This document shows, piece by piece, positions 7,847 through 16,151 of a stretch of DNA of 31,765 bases (position 1 is its first letter; each line of letters begins with the position of its first letter). Location: positions 1 through 31,765 of the forward strand of contig CAKRQL010000023.1 in assembly GCA_934393265.1 (NCBI GenBank), read 5' to 3'. The notes beneath the pieces were generated by a model, which saw nothing but the letters and a program-made list of their open reading frames with translations, had not been told where the DNA came from and ran no database searches. This DNA is from an uncultured Eubacteriales bacterium (GTDB lineage Bacteria; Bacillota; Clostridia; Oscillospirales; CAG-272). Made by a program: the position numbers and the translations under genes.

Positions 7847-8767
7847 ATGGCAGAATTTTCAGCAAAGGACGTAGCCGAGCTCAGAAAGCAGACCGGCTGC
7901 GGAATGATGGATTGCAAGAACGCCCTCAAGGACGCGAACGGCAACTTTGAGGAGGCTGTTAAAATCCTTCGTGAGAAGGGAATGGCGGCAACCGCGAAGA
8001 AGGCAGGCAGAATAGCCGCCGAGGGACTTGTCGATATACTCACAGAGGGTGATACAACCGCTATCGTCGAGGTTAACTCCGAGACCGACTTCGTTGCGAA
8101 GAACGCGGTGTTCCAGGGATTTGTAAAGGATGTGCTCAGGACTATAATAGCGAATAAGCCCGCTGATGTCGACGCGCTCCTTGAGTCGAAGTTCACGGGA
8201 ACCGACGCTCTTACAAAGGATGTCCTTTCCGAGTATACCTACAAGATTGGCGAGAAGCTTTCTATCCGCCGCTTCCAGATAATCGAGGGCACCGTCGCGA
8301 CCTATATTCACGGTCTCGGCGCAACCGGCGTCGTCGTCAGCTTTGACACCGACCTCGCATCGAACCCCGGCTTTGCCGAGGTTGCAAAGAATGTCGCTCT
8401 CCAGACCGCGGCTATGCCTGTTCAGTACCTGAATCGTGAGGCTGTTCCGGCTTCCGTTCTTGCGGAGGAAAAGGATATTCTCACAAAGCAGATGCAGCAG
8501 GATCCCAAGATGGCGAATAAGCCCGCCGCCGTCCTCGAAAAGATAGTCGAGGGAAGACTCGGCAAGTTCTATGAGAGCAATTGCCTTCTTGACCAGCTCT
8601 ATGTAAAGGACGACTCTATGACCGTTCAGAAGTATGTTGATACTTCTGCAAAGGCTCTCGGCGGTCACATCACCGTGACCGGATATGTCCGCTACGATAA
8701 GGGCGAGGGCATTCAGAAGCGCGAAGAGGACTTCGCCGCTGAAATCGAGAAAATGGTAAAGGGCTGA
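7847..8767 (+). CDS. tsf: Translation elongation factor Ts
   Basis: EF-Ts is the guanine nucleotide exchange factor that recharges EF-Tu with GTP during translation in the cytosol. The 306-residue protein has the family N-terminal UBA-like domain (KDVAELRKQTGCGMMDCKNAL). The core follows with the invariant SETDFVAKN. It runs to full length with a C-terminal segment ending in EIEKMVKG. A TTG 21 nt upstream gives a longer frame, but the ATG at 7847 follows GAAGGAGACATAAAA and matches the family N-terminus. It lies 50 nt after rpsB and is followed by a strong terminator at 8800, so the two form a two-gene operon. Confidence 0.98.
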   Translation: MAEFSAKDVAELRKQTGCGMMDCKNALKDANGNFEEAVKILREKGMAATAKKAGRIAAEGLVDILTEGDTTAIVEVNSETDFVAKNAVFQGFVKDVLRTIIANKPADVDALLESKFTGTDALTKDVLSEYTYKIGEKLSIRRFQIIEGTVATYIHGLGATGVVVSFDTDLASNPGFAEVAKNVALQTAAMPVQYLNREAVPASVLAEEKDILTKQMQQDPKMANKPAAVLEKIVEGRLGKFYESNCLLDQLYVKDDSMTVQKYVDTSAKALGGHITVTGYVRYDKGEGIQKREEDFAAEIEKMVKG

Positions 8768-8799
8768 TTCCCGACCGGAATAACCCGCACAGCAAAAAA

Positions 8800-8833
8800 C
8801 GGGAGAGACCTCGCGTCTCTCCCGTATATTTTT
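8800..8833 (+). terminator. Intrinsic terminator after tsf (copy 1 of a repeated hairpin)
   Basis: CGGGAGAGAC (8800-8809) pairs perfectly with GTCTCTCCCG (8815-8824) around CTCGC, followed by TATATTTTT. An A-run precedes it. The same 25-nt hairpin recurs at 9619-9643. Confidence 0.92.
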
Positions 8834-8862
8834 GTCCGAACACTGCTTTTTGCACAATATTC

Positions 8863-8891
8863 TTGACTTTCCGCCGCTTTTCCCCTATACT
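8863..8891 (+). promoter_or_regulatory. Sigma-A promoter for the 8945 gene
   Basis: The -35 TTGACT (8863-8868), a 17-bp spacer and -10 TATACT (8886-8891) match consensus at 5 of 6 bases each. The predicted start is near 8898, which rules out the longer reading from 8897. Confidence 0.82.
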
Positions 8892-8944
8892 ATTTATTGA
8901 TGGGAAGCATTTTGCATAACGATTTCAGAATAGGGGGAACTCAC

Positions 8945-9589
8945 ATGAACGAAACGCTCAAAGCATGGATTACCGTTGTATTTTACCTGTGTCTCGCCGT
9001 CCTTATAGTGGTCATCGCCATGAAATCCTATAAATACATCCGGGGATTTCTGAAAAGGAGCTCGCTTCTCCGGAGGATAAAGAAAATATGCAAAACCCGC
9101 GGGTATCGCATCTCTTACAGCAAAAATGCGCTGTTTTCGGTGCTCCGCACGTCGGCGCGAAACGAAATGCGGATAGTCGCCGGAGATAAAGAGTATAATA
9201 TAAAATTCGCGGCTGCTCTTAAAAGAAAGGATACCTATACATTTACGGATACCGGCAGCTATTATACCTCGAATAACTTCAATCCGATTCTTTTGAGTCA
9301 CGGGCACCCGGCGTCCGGGCTTGCAATGAATAAGGACGATAGCCGTAGGCTCCGTATTCCGATAATTTTCCGTGCAAAAGACAATTTTGTAAAAGAGGTT
9401 CACACGGGTGCTCCGGATGAGGGTGTGCCGGTGGATAACGCCGTGAATATCCTGTGCGTCAATCCCGTGCCGATAAAGCTTGAAATCGTGAGAACAAACA
9501 GACCGGAGCAGGCTTTTGACAGAGATGAGTTTATGGGATATGTGATTTACAGTGGTCAGGGGCTGTGCAGACTCCTCTCCGATGTGTGA
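8945..9589 (+). CDS. Membrane-anchored protein of unknown function
   Basis: This 214-residue protein has one N-terminal membrane segment (about residues 7-23, around ITVVFYLCLAVLIVVIAM). A basic stretch (KRSSLLRRIKK) follows, so the rest probably lies in the cytoplasm. The soluble part begins with KICKTRGYRISYSKNALFS and contains RIVAGDKEYNIKFAAALKR. This pattern of mixed strands and helices could be a nuclease-like or sensor fold, but I can name no catalytic residues. The ATG at 8945 follows AGGGGGAACTCAC and lies downstream of the promoter at 8863-8891. It is a single-gene unit bracketed by two copies of the same terminator hairpin. No function can be assigned. Confidence 0.78.
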   Translation: MNETLKAWITVVFYLCLAVLIVVIAMKSYKYIRGFLKRSSLLRRIKKICKTRGYRISYSKNALFSVLRTSARNEMRIVAGDKEYNIKFAAALKRKDTYTFTDTGSYYTSNNFNPILLSHGHPASGLAMNKDDSRRLRIPIIFRAKDNFVKEVHTGAPDEGVPVDNAVNILCVNPVPIKLEIVRTNRPEQAFDRDEFMGYVIYSGQGLCRLLSDV

Positions 9590-9618
9590 CGGGTAGGTTT
9601 ACCCGCAAAGCGAAAAAA

Positions 9619-9649
9619 CGGGAGAGACCTCGCGTCTCTCCCGTTTTTT
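9619..9649. terminator. Bidirectional terminator between convergent genes (copy 2 of a repeated hairpin)
   Basis: CGGGAGAGAC (9619-9628) pairs with GTCTCTCCCG (9634-9643) around CTCGC, followed by TTTTTT on plus. AAAAAA before the left arm gives a T-run on minus, so it serves the 8945 gene and the MFS gene. Arms and loop are identical to 8800-8824. Confidence 0.93.
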
Positions 9650-9672
9650 GTTTCTTTCTTCTTTGTCAAAGG

Positions 9673-10995
9673 TTAATTGCCCGCGCTCGCGGCATCGCCG
9701 CCCATAGCGTCGCTCTCGCTCGCAACCTTGCCTTTATCCCCGCGCCCCGCGTCACCCCGGCGCATGAAGAATATAAGCAGTGCCACGGCAACCATAGCAA
9801 TAAGCGGAACGGCTGTACATATCAGCATCCCGACCTTCAGCCCGGCGACCGTCGCATCCCCGGATATGAGCGATGCGAGATGAGCGAATTTTCCGTCCGC
9901 CACGGCGTCGGCAATCGTCCCGACAATGTCGGGACCGAGGGTACAGCCTATGTCTCCGCCGAGCGCAAAGAGCGAGAACATCACCGTCCCCCCGTAGGCG
10001 AGCCTCTTTGCGCCGAGACTGTATGTCCCGGGCCAGAGTATCGCGACGGAGAAGCCGCAGAACGCACATCCCGCGAGCGACAGGGCAGGGAAAGGCGAGA
10101 TCGACGTCATAAGATAGGCGACGAGTGCCAGTGCAAAGGACGCGAATATCCACCTCTCAAGCCGCATCCGCGCACCGAACAAGCCGTAGAGCAGTCGCCC
10201 GAGCCCCATACAAAGCGCAAATGCACAGGGACCGAGCAGGTCGCCGACCGTTTTTGTGATTCCGAGCCCCTGCTCCGCGAACAGCGACGCCCATTGCGAC
10301 ATCGCGAGCTCGCTCGCCCCGGCGCAGATCATTATTATCATCATGAGCCAGAAGAATTTGTCCTTCATAAGATGGACAAGAGTGTGTCGGACGCCGACCT
10401 CTGCCGTTTCCCCGGAGAAGGAGTATATCGGCACAAAGCAGAACGCAATGCCGTTAAACGCCGGGAGCAGTGCCCATATCATGGGCAGATACTGCCAGCT
10501 TTCACGCCCGAAGAGCGCAAGGTAGAGCGTCGAGAGAAGTATGACCCCAGCCTGCCCCCAGCAGTAAAACGAGTGCATGACGCACATTGTGGAGGATTTT
10601 TTCTCGCCGGGCAGCGCCTCGACGAGCGGGCTGATTATTACCTCAATAAGCCCACCGCCAATCGCGGAAATTACGGTAGGTATCAAAAGAGATACGAACT
10701 TGTTTACCATCACAGTGGGCAGAAGGCCGAGGAGAAATAACCCCGTCGCCGCGAATATCTCCGCGCCGACCACCGCCCGGCGATAGCCTATTTTATCAAC
10801 AAACAGCGCGCTTGAAAAATCCATGATTATCTGTATGGCGAAATTCACGGTTATGAGTGCGCTTATCTCCGTCAGCGATATTCCGAGCTGCTCGCGGAAT
10901 ATGACGAATAGCAGGGGAGAGATATTGTTTACAGCCGCCTGTACCATGTAGCTTATACATGAAGAGACGAATGTGTGCTTTGCTCCGAGCTTCAT
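9673..10995 (-). CDS. Major facilitator superfamily transporter
   Basis: This is a 440-residue integral membrane protein with about 12 hydrophobic segments, the usual MFS size and layout. It begins MKLGAKHTFVSSCISYMVQAAVN. The loop after the second segment carries DKIGYRRAV, a form of the MFS signature between helices 2 and 3. A central cytoplasmic loop lies around HLMKDKFFW. The C-terminal tail is charged (RRGDAGRGDKGK). The substrate cannot be read from sequence. No clear Shine-Dalgarno precedes the ATG at 10995. A TATATA lies only a few bases before it, so expression may come from read-through of the upstream minus-strand gene. The gene ends at the shared bidirectional terminator near 9619. 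Confidence 0.88.
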   Translation of the reverse strand: MKLGAKHTFVSSCISYMVQAAVNNISPLLFVIFREQLGISLTEISALITVNFAIQIIMDFSSALFVDKIGYRRAVVGAEIFAATGLFLLGLLPTVMVNKFVSLLIPTVISAIGGGLIEVIISPLVEALPGEKKSSTMCVMHSFYCWGQAGVILLSTLYLALFGRESWQYLPMIWALLPAFNGIAFCFVPIYSFSGETAEVGVRHTLVHLMKDKFFWLMMIIMICAGASELAMSQWASLFAEQGLGITKTVGDLLGPCAFALCMGLGRLLYGLFGARMRLERWIFASFALALVAYLMTSISPFPALSLAGCAFCGFSVAILWPGTYSLGAKRLAYGGTVMFSLFALGGDIGCTLGPDIVGTIADAVADGKFAHLASLISGDATVAGLKVGMLICTAVPLIAMVAVALLIFFMRRGDAGRGDKGKVASESDAMGGDAASAGN

Positions 10996-11025
10996 TCTGT
11001 ATATAATCCGTTTCTGTTTTCATTA

Positions 11026-11058
11026 AAATCAGGCACCGCACGATGCCTGATTTTTTTG
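11026..11058. terminator. Stem-loop between the zinc-ribbon gene and the MFS gene
   Basis: AAATCAGGCA (11026-11035) pairs perfectly with TGCCTGATTT (11044-11053) around an 8-nt loop. The plus side continues with T's. The minus side, which is the direction of the flanking genes, has only TTTTAATG. It is therefore probably a partial terminator or attenuator between the two minus-strand genes. Confidence 0.65.
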
Positions 11059-11097
11059 GTTTTTTGTCGGAAATTCAAGCTTCCGTACCGGGGCACA

Positions 11098-11613
11098 TTA
11101 TTTTCCGTCTTCGCCCTTGTAGAAGCTGACGGTGCCGCACCACGGGCACTTTCCCGCCTCCCCGCGAAAGTCAAAGCGCGCCGCGCACGCGGGGCAGACC
11201 ATGGTGTGGAGCTCTCCCTCCGGGTCCTGCCGGCGGAGCGTGTCTCCGTCGCGGATAAAGTCTGTCAGATACCCCTTTTCAAAGCAGAGGTCGAGCTTTG
11301 CGCGGATGTCCTCGGGCGTAAGGCGTGTATGTGAGGCGAGCGCGTCAACCGAGCATATACCCATGCGCTCAATCGCCGAGACGAGCACGAGGAGCGCACG
11401 CGCATTGCCGTATGTAATCCAGAGCAGGGGTGTCGCGTAAAAGTCCCCCGCCGTGAAAGCTATTCCGAGTATCATTATAAGCTTGTTCAGCCACGAAAGC
11501 GGAGTTATCCCCGTTGCACCGAGAATTATCATCGGTATCCCGATAACAAACAGACAGGTGCTTATGAGTGCGGCTGTAAAATAGCCTTTTATTGTTTTGT
11601 TGAGCTTATCCAT
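11098..11613 (-). CDS. Two-TM protein with winged-helix-like segment and C-terminal zinc ribbon
   Basis: This is a 171-residue protein in three parts. Residues 1-75 hold two hydrophobic segments (around AALISTCLFVIGIPMIILG and KLIMILGIAFTAGDF). A helical stretch follows (SVDALASHTRLTPEDIRAKL, then a basic turn and DGDTLRRQ) that looks like a winged helix. A zinc ribbon closes the protein with CPAC (C140, C143) and CPWC (C156, C159). This could be a membrane-tethered regulator or a scaffold; no enzyme motif is visible. A longer frame reaches 11730 but crosses the promoter at 11659-11687. The ATG at 11613 has GGAGGAAAT directly upstream. It lies just upstream of the MFS gene on the same strand. 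Confidence 0.82.
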   Translation of the reverse strand: MDKLNKTIKGYFTAALISTCLFVIGIPMIILGATGITPLSWLNKLIMILGIAFTAGDFYATPLLWITYGNARALLVLVSAIERMGICSVDALASHTRLTPEDIRAKLDLCFEKGYLTDFIRDGDTLRRQDPEGELHTMVCPACAARFDFRGEAGKCPWCGTVSFYKGEDGK

Positions 11614-11658
11614 ATTTCCTCCGTTGGCGGTCTGCATCGACGCCCGTATATATACCAT

Positions 11659-11687
11659 ATTGTAACTGAAACGAACGAAAAAATCAA
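11659..11687 (-). promoter_or_regulatory. Sigma-A promoter for the zinc-ribbon gene
   Basis: On the minus strand, -35 TTGATT (11687-11682), a 17-bp spacer and -10 TACAAT (11664-11659). The predicted start is near 11652, which supports translation from 11613. Confidence 0.7.
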
Positions 11688-11798
11688 GCCCGGAACGAGA
11701 AAAAAAGGCGCCGCGGGTTGCCGCCCGCATTTTACCCGTGCGAGCGTCATATATTCCTATGTGTATAACCGCCGTCAGACTTTTATCGGAGGCATGGT

Positions 11799-13352
11799 AT
11801 GAAAAAAGAGCTGAATATCGGAAATAGCGGGCTTGCCCGGTTTTTTATAAACGGCGCGACGCTTACCGTCGTCGCCCTCGCCGTGCGTTGCACCTCCGTT
11901 CTCTTTTCCGCATACGTGACCCGCGCGGCGGGAGAGGAGGGGGTAGGGCTATTCACGCTTATAATGAATGTCTATGCCTTCGCCGTCACATTCTGCTCAG
12001 CGGGTATAAGCCTGACCGTCACCCGCCTCGTCGCGGAGGATATGGCGCGCGGCGGCGCGCGTTGCCCGGCTATACTACGCTCCGCCGCGCTTTATGTCAC
12101 CCTTATAGGCGGCGCGGCGACGTTTCTCATGCTTTCCTGCGCGCCGCTCCTTGCTAGCTTTGCCATAGGCAGCCCCGCGACGGCGTCTGCCGTGCGCTCT
12201 CTCTCGCTGACGCTTCTGCCGATAGCCTTCGGCTCTCTCTTCTCTGGATATTTTGTCGCCGTCCGCCGCGTAACGCAAAATGCGCTTATCTCCGTGGTGT
12301 CACAGGCGGCGCGCGTCATTATGACCTTTGCCGTACTGAATATGATAAATTCAGCGGACGCCGTGGCATGCGCCCGCGCCCTCTGCGCCGCCATACTCGT
12401 GACCGAGGGGCTGACATTCTTTTTCGGAGTGTTCCTTTATGCCCTTGACAGAAAAAAGCACCCGGCGCCGATGCTTGCCGCGGCGACGGAGCCGCCCGTG
12501 TCCGCGTGGCGTGAGGTCTGCGCCACGGCGCTCCCCTTGTGTATCTCCGCCTGCATCCGCTCCGCCCTCGTGACGGCAGAGCATGTTATGATACCGTGGG
12601 CTCTCGTCCGCGCGGGCGAGAGCCGCGCGGGCGCGCTCGCGCTCTATGGGCTCCTGCACGGAATGGCACTCCCGATAATTCTCTTTCCGATAGCGCCCCT
12701 GACCTCGTTCTCCGGGCTCCTCGTCCCGGAGTTTGCCGGGAGCCTCGCCGCCGGTGACGACCGGCGCATGGAGCGCATGTGCCGCCGCGCGACTGAGGCG
12801 ACGCTTGTATATTCGGTAGGCGTCGCGGTGTTTGTCCTCCTTTTCTCGGAGGAGATAGGATATATCCTGTACGACTCCTATTCGGCGGGGAAGTACATAG
12901 CCATTCTCGCCCCCGTCATACCGATAATGTATCTCGACCACCTGACCGACGCAATGCTGAAGGGCATCGGAGAGCAGGTCTATTCCATGTGGGTGAATAT
13001 TGCCGACGCCGCGATTTCCGTCGTCCTCGTCCTTGTCCTTATACCGTTAATGGGTATATCCGGCTACGCCGCGGTAATTCTCGGTATGGAGGGCTTTAAT
13101 TTCGTCCTCTCCGCGCTCCGTCTCTGCCGGCGCGTGCGCGTGCGCGTCGACCTTGTAATCTCGTTTTTTCGCCCGCTCCTCGCCGCCTCCGTCGCCGCGG
13201 GGCTGACGCGACAGCTCTTCTCCATGAACGGCGAGCTGACCACCCCGCGCTGGCTTGTATTGAAAGGAATATTCGCCGCCGTATGCTATGTCGCACTGCT
13301 TCTTAGCCTGCGCCCCCTGTTTTCTCTCCGTCGCGATTCGGGGAAAGGATAA
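11799..13352 (+). CDS. MOP-superfamily lipid/oligosaccharide flippase, SpoVB-like
   Basis: This 517-residue membrane protein has about 14 hydrophobic segments, the layout of the MOP (MurJ/Wzx/SpoVB) flippases that move lipid-linked sugars across the membrane. The N-terminal segment (RFFINGATLTVVALAVRCTSVLFSAY, interrupted by polar residues) followed by GEEGVGLFTLI is typical of the SpoVB/oligosaccharide flippase group. A later region has PLTSFSGLLVPEFAGSLAAGD, also typical. SpoVB is required for spore cortex formation in Bacillus; whether this copy acts in sporulation or in vegetative wall synthesis cannot be told. The ATG at 11799 follows CGGAGG with a 6-nt gap. Codon use is very GC-rich. 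No spore gene lies beside it in this window. Confidence 0.87.
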   Translation: MKKELNIGNSGLARFFINGATLTVVALAVRCTSVLFSAYVTRAAGEEGVGLFTLIMNVYAFAVTFCSAGISLTVTRLVAEDMARGGARCPAILRSAALYVTLIGGAATFLMLSCAPLLASFAIGSPATASAVRSLSLTLLPIAFGSLFSGYFVAVRRVTQNALISVVSQAARVIMTFAVLNMINSADAVACARALCAAILVTEGLTFFFGVFLYALDRKKHPAPMLAAATEPPVSAWREVCATALPLCISACIRSALVTAEHVMIPWALVRAGESRAGALALYGLLHGMALPIILFPIAPLTSFSGLLVPEFAGSLAAGDDRRMERMCRRATEATLVYSVGVAVFVLLFSEEIGYILYDSYSAGKYIAILAPVIPIMYLDHLTDAMLKGIGEQVYSMWVNIADAAISVVLVLVLIPLMGISGYAAVILGMEGFNFVLSALRLCRRVRVRVDLVISFFRPLLAASVAAGLTRQLFSMNGELTTPRWLVLKGIFAAVCYVALLLSLRPLFSLRRDSGKG

Positions 13353-13386
13353 GCCCGGGGAAGATATGAAAAATGTTATCGGCAGG

Positions 13387-13415
13387 TTGACAAAGCCTGC
13401 AATATATGATAAAAT
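13387..13415 (+). promoter_or_regulatory. Strong sigma-A promoter for the CNNM/CorC operon
   Basis: A perfect -35 TTGACA (13387-13392), a 17-bp spacer and -10 TAAAAT (13410-13415). It lies about 57 nt upstream of the chosen ATG. Confidence 0.87.
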
Positions 13416-13471
13416 AGTAAGTAATTTTACTGTAGCGGATTTTTCCGCATAAAGGAGTGTGGTTTTTCCAA

Positions 13472-14833
13472 ATGGACCCAAGCAGTTTGGTCCCCCTGTT
13501 ATTTGTCTACATCTTACTTGTCATAGGCTCTGCCTTTTTCTCAATGTCAGAGATGACATTCTCGTCGATAACGAAGATAAAGCTTCGGGCACTTGAGGAC
13601 GAGTATCCGAAAAAGGTGAAGGGGGCAATGGCTGTTCTCGAAAACTTTGACCTGTCGCTTACAACCCTGCTTATAGGAAACAATATAATGAATGTCGGCT
13701 GTGCGACGGTTGCGACCATTATTTCTGCGCGCGTGTTCAGAATGATGCAAGACTCCGGGGCGACCGTGGCGCAGTCCACGGTGACCGTGATAGGCACGAT
13801 TCTGACGACTGTAATTATATTTATTTTCGGCGAGATATTCCCGAAAACCTACGCGAAAGATAATACGGATAAGCTTGCGCTTTCGCTTGCGGGCACGGTG
13901 CGCACGGTAATAGTTATTCTTTATCCTCTTGGGATTTTGTTTGTTGGAATATCCAAGCTTCTGGATAAGCTCCTCGGCGGGAAACAAGAGCCGTCGGTGA
14001 CAGAGGAGGAGCTGTCCGCGATTATAGAAAATTCGGAGGAGACCGGAGTTCTCGATGAGGATGAGGTCGATCTTCTTCAGTCCGCGCTTGAGTTCCCGGA
14101 TACGACGGTCGCGGATGTGCTCACTCTGCGTGACGATGTAATGTGGATTGATGCGTCGCTGACAAAGGAGCAGATTTTTGAGAAGATACGCGGGACGTCG
14201 TATTCGCGTCTCCCGGTCTGCCGCGGCTCTCTTGACCGTTGCGTCGGAATACTCAGAACAAATGATTTTCTGAAAGCCTATATATCCGGTACGTATACAA
14301 AGCTGATGCGCCTCCTGCGTAAGCCGTTCTATACGACCCTCACCGCTTCGATAAACGACTTGAAGGACGAGATGAGCGGGAAAAGACAGCATATAGCCCT
14401 CGTACGCGATAAGAGCGGGGATAAGGTTATAGGCGTCGTTACGATGGAGGACTTTCTTGAGGAGCTTGTCGGCGAGATATTCGATGAGTCGGATGTCGTT
14501 GACGACGATTTTCAGCGCCTCGGCGGTGATTATTTTGATGTGTCCGGTAAGCTCCCGCTCGGGGAGATGTTCCGTCGCATGAAATATAAGCCGAAGAGTG
14601 CCGCCCCGACGCATAAGCTCGTTTCAACGTGGATAATGGAGCAGCTCGGCGGTCTGCCCGAGGAGGGCGACAGCTTCGAGTGGGAGGATCTGACCGTAGA
14701 GGTCGGTGAGACGGAGCAGAACCGTGTCACAAGGGCGACTGTGAAGCTCGCGAATCCCGCGATAGATATAGACGAGCCGGAGGACGACGCTGCGCCGGAT
14801 GATAAGGACAATGCGGGAGGTGAGGCGAAATGA
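13472..14833 (+). CDS. CNNM/CorC (HlyC) family membrane protein, first of a tandem pair
   Basis: This 453-residue protein has the standard three-part layout: a DUF21/CNNM membrane domain (about 1-190, beginning MDPSSLVPLLFVYILL and containing LLIGNNIMNVGCA), a CBS pair (about 200-325), and a C-terminal CorC_HlyC domain (about 340-425). Family members are linked to magnesium, cobalt or other divalent cation efflux; the old hemolysin name is misleading. FGEIFPKTYAK is the conserved end of the membrane domain. AAAGGAG (13451-13457) is followed by GTG at 13457 and ATG at 13472 in frame. The GTG lies within the ribosome site, so the ATG is more likely, although its spacing is long. It overlaps the next paralogue by ATGA and heads the operon. 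Confidence 0.9.
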   Translation: MDPSSLVPLLFVYILLVIGSAFFSMSEMTFSSITKIKLRALEDEYPKKVKGAMAVLENFDLSLTTLLIGNNIMNVGCATVATIISARVFRMMQDSGATVAQSTVTVIGTILTTVIIFIFGEIFPKTYAKDNTDKLALSLAGTVRTVIVILYPLGILFVGISKLLDKLLGGKQEPSVTEEELSAIIENSEETGVLDEDEVDLLQSALEFPDTTVADVLTLRDDVMWIDASLTKEQIFEKIRGTSYSRLPVCRGSLDRCVGILRTNDFLKAYISGTYTKLMRLLRKPFYTTLTASINDLKDEMSGKRQHIALVRDKSGDKVIGVVTMEDFLEELVGEIFDESDVVDDDFQRLGGDYFDVSGKLPLGEMFRRMKYKPKSAAPTHKLVSTWIMEQLGGLPEEGDSFEWEDLTVEVGETEQNRVTRATVKLANPAIDIDEPEDDAAPDDKDNAGGEAK

Positions 14834-16119
14834 TAGCTGCATCTCTTGTCGCATTTGTCATTCTTGTGCTTTTCTCCGCGTTTTTCTCATCTGCGGAGAT
14901 AGCACTGACATCGCTTAACAGGCTCCGGCTGTCAAAGCTTTCGGAGTCGGGTTCAAAAACCGCAAAAATGACAGAAAAAATAGAGGAGCGGGACACCCTC
15001 GCGCTCTCGACGATCCTTGTCGGGAACAACGTCGTGAATATAGTCCTTTCCTCGATAGCAACCTCCGTTTTTCTCTCCGTATTTTCGGAGAGCATGTCGG
15101 AGGCTGCGATAGGTACCGTCTCGACCGCGGTTGTCACCGTGGTGCTCCTGATATTCGGCGAGATAATACCGAAAATAGTAGGAAAGCGCCTGTCGCTCCC
15201 GCTCGCCCGTGCCTTCTCTTATCCCCTCTGGGTGATAATGATAATTCTCCGTCCGCTTACAATGGTGATAACCGCATTTGTAAACCTCGTGGCGAAAATA
15301 TGGCGCCGCGGAAAGCCGGAGGAGCCGGAGGTCTCTGAGGATGAGCTCTCGGCTATCATAGAGACGGTAGAGGAGGAGGGCGTCATAGATGAAAACAAGG
15401 GCGACCTTCTTCATTCCGCTCTCGATTTCTCCGACCGGACGGTGGAGGATATTCTGACACCGCGCGTTGACCTCGAGGCTCTTGATGTAGAGGACGACGT
15501 CTCGGATGTTATAGAACAGCTCCTTCATTCAAATCATTCGCGTTTCCCGGTCTACCGCGATACGGTGGACCATATAATAGGCGTGCTTTATCTCGCCCCG
15601 TTCTTAAAGGCGGTGGCAGAGCGCGGGCGCGAAAATGTAAAGCTTGAGGACAGTATAATAAAGACCGACTTCGTCCACAAGACGACAAAGCTGCCGGACG
15701 CGCTTGAGCGTATGCGCGAGCTGAAAATGCATATGCTCGTTGTCCTTGACGAATACGGCGGGACGCTCGGCGTCGTCACAATGGAGGACATCCTTGAGGA
15801 TATCGTCGGCGATATATGGGACGAGACCGATGTTATCGAGAATGAGATAACCGAGGTTTCGGAGAATACCTACGATGTTCTGGGGCACACGAATATCGAG
15901 GATTTCTTTGACGAGATAGATTTCCGTGATCACGAGTTTGAGAGCGAGTATACCACCGTCGGCGGCTGGGCTGTCGAGATGCTGAGTGAGGATCCGCATG
16001 TTGGCGACACCTTCACGTATAAGCGTCTTGAGGTTACCGTCACGGAAATGGGCGATAACATTATTGAGAAGCTCCGCGTAAAGGTTCTTCCCGAGGAAGA
16101 TGAGAGCGGGGAAGAGTAG
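14830..16119 (+). CDS. CNNM/CorC (HlyC) family membrane protein, second of a tandem pair
   Basis: This 429-residue paralogue of the preceding gene shares the same domain order: a CNNM membrane domain with ILVGNNVVNIVLSS and FGEIIPKIVGKR, a CBS pair that starts at about the DRTVEDILTPR segment, and a CorC_HlyC domain near residues 340-420. The start ATG overlaps the upstream stop by 4 nt (ATGA), so the pair is translationally coupled. Two adjacent copies suggest a duplication followed by divergence, or a heterodimer, since CNNM proteins work as dimers. Direct testing of metal specificity would be needed to tell them apart. Confidence 0.9.
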   Translation: MIAASLVAFVILVLFSAFFSSAEIALTSLNRLRLSKLSESGSKTAKMTEKIEERDTLALSTILVGNNVVNIVLSSIATSVFLSVFSESMSEAAIGTVSTAVVTVVLLIFGEIIPKIVGKRLSLPLARAFSYPLWVIMIILRPLTMVITAFVNLVAKIWRRGKPEEPEVSEDELSAIIETVEEEGVIDENKGDLLHSALDFSDRTVEDILTPRVDLEALDVEDDVSDVIEQLLHSNHSRFPVYRDTVDHIIGVLYLAPFLKAVAERGRENVKLEDSIIKTDFVHKTTKLPDALERMRELKMHMLVVLDEYGGTLGVVTMEDILEDIVGDIWDETDVIENEITEVSENTYDVLGHTNIEDFFDEIDFRDHEFESEYTTVGGWAVEMLSEDPHVGDTFTYKRLEVTVTEMGDNIIEKLRVKVLPEEDESGEE

Positions 16120-16151
16120 AACGGTCTTTCAGTGCCGGGTGAGGGGAGAGC

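Noticed and set aside
9565..10740. 391-residue plus-strand ORF
   Set aside because: It is an antisense frame of the GC-rich MFS gene, with a highly charged, low-complexity translation.
12351..12941. 196-residue minus-strand ORF inside the flippase gene
   Set aside because: It is a shadow of the flippase reading frame caused by high GC content.
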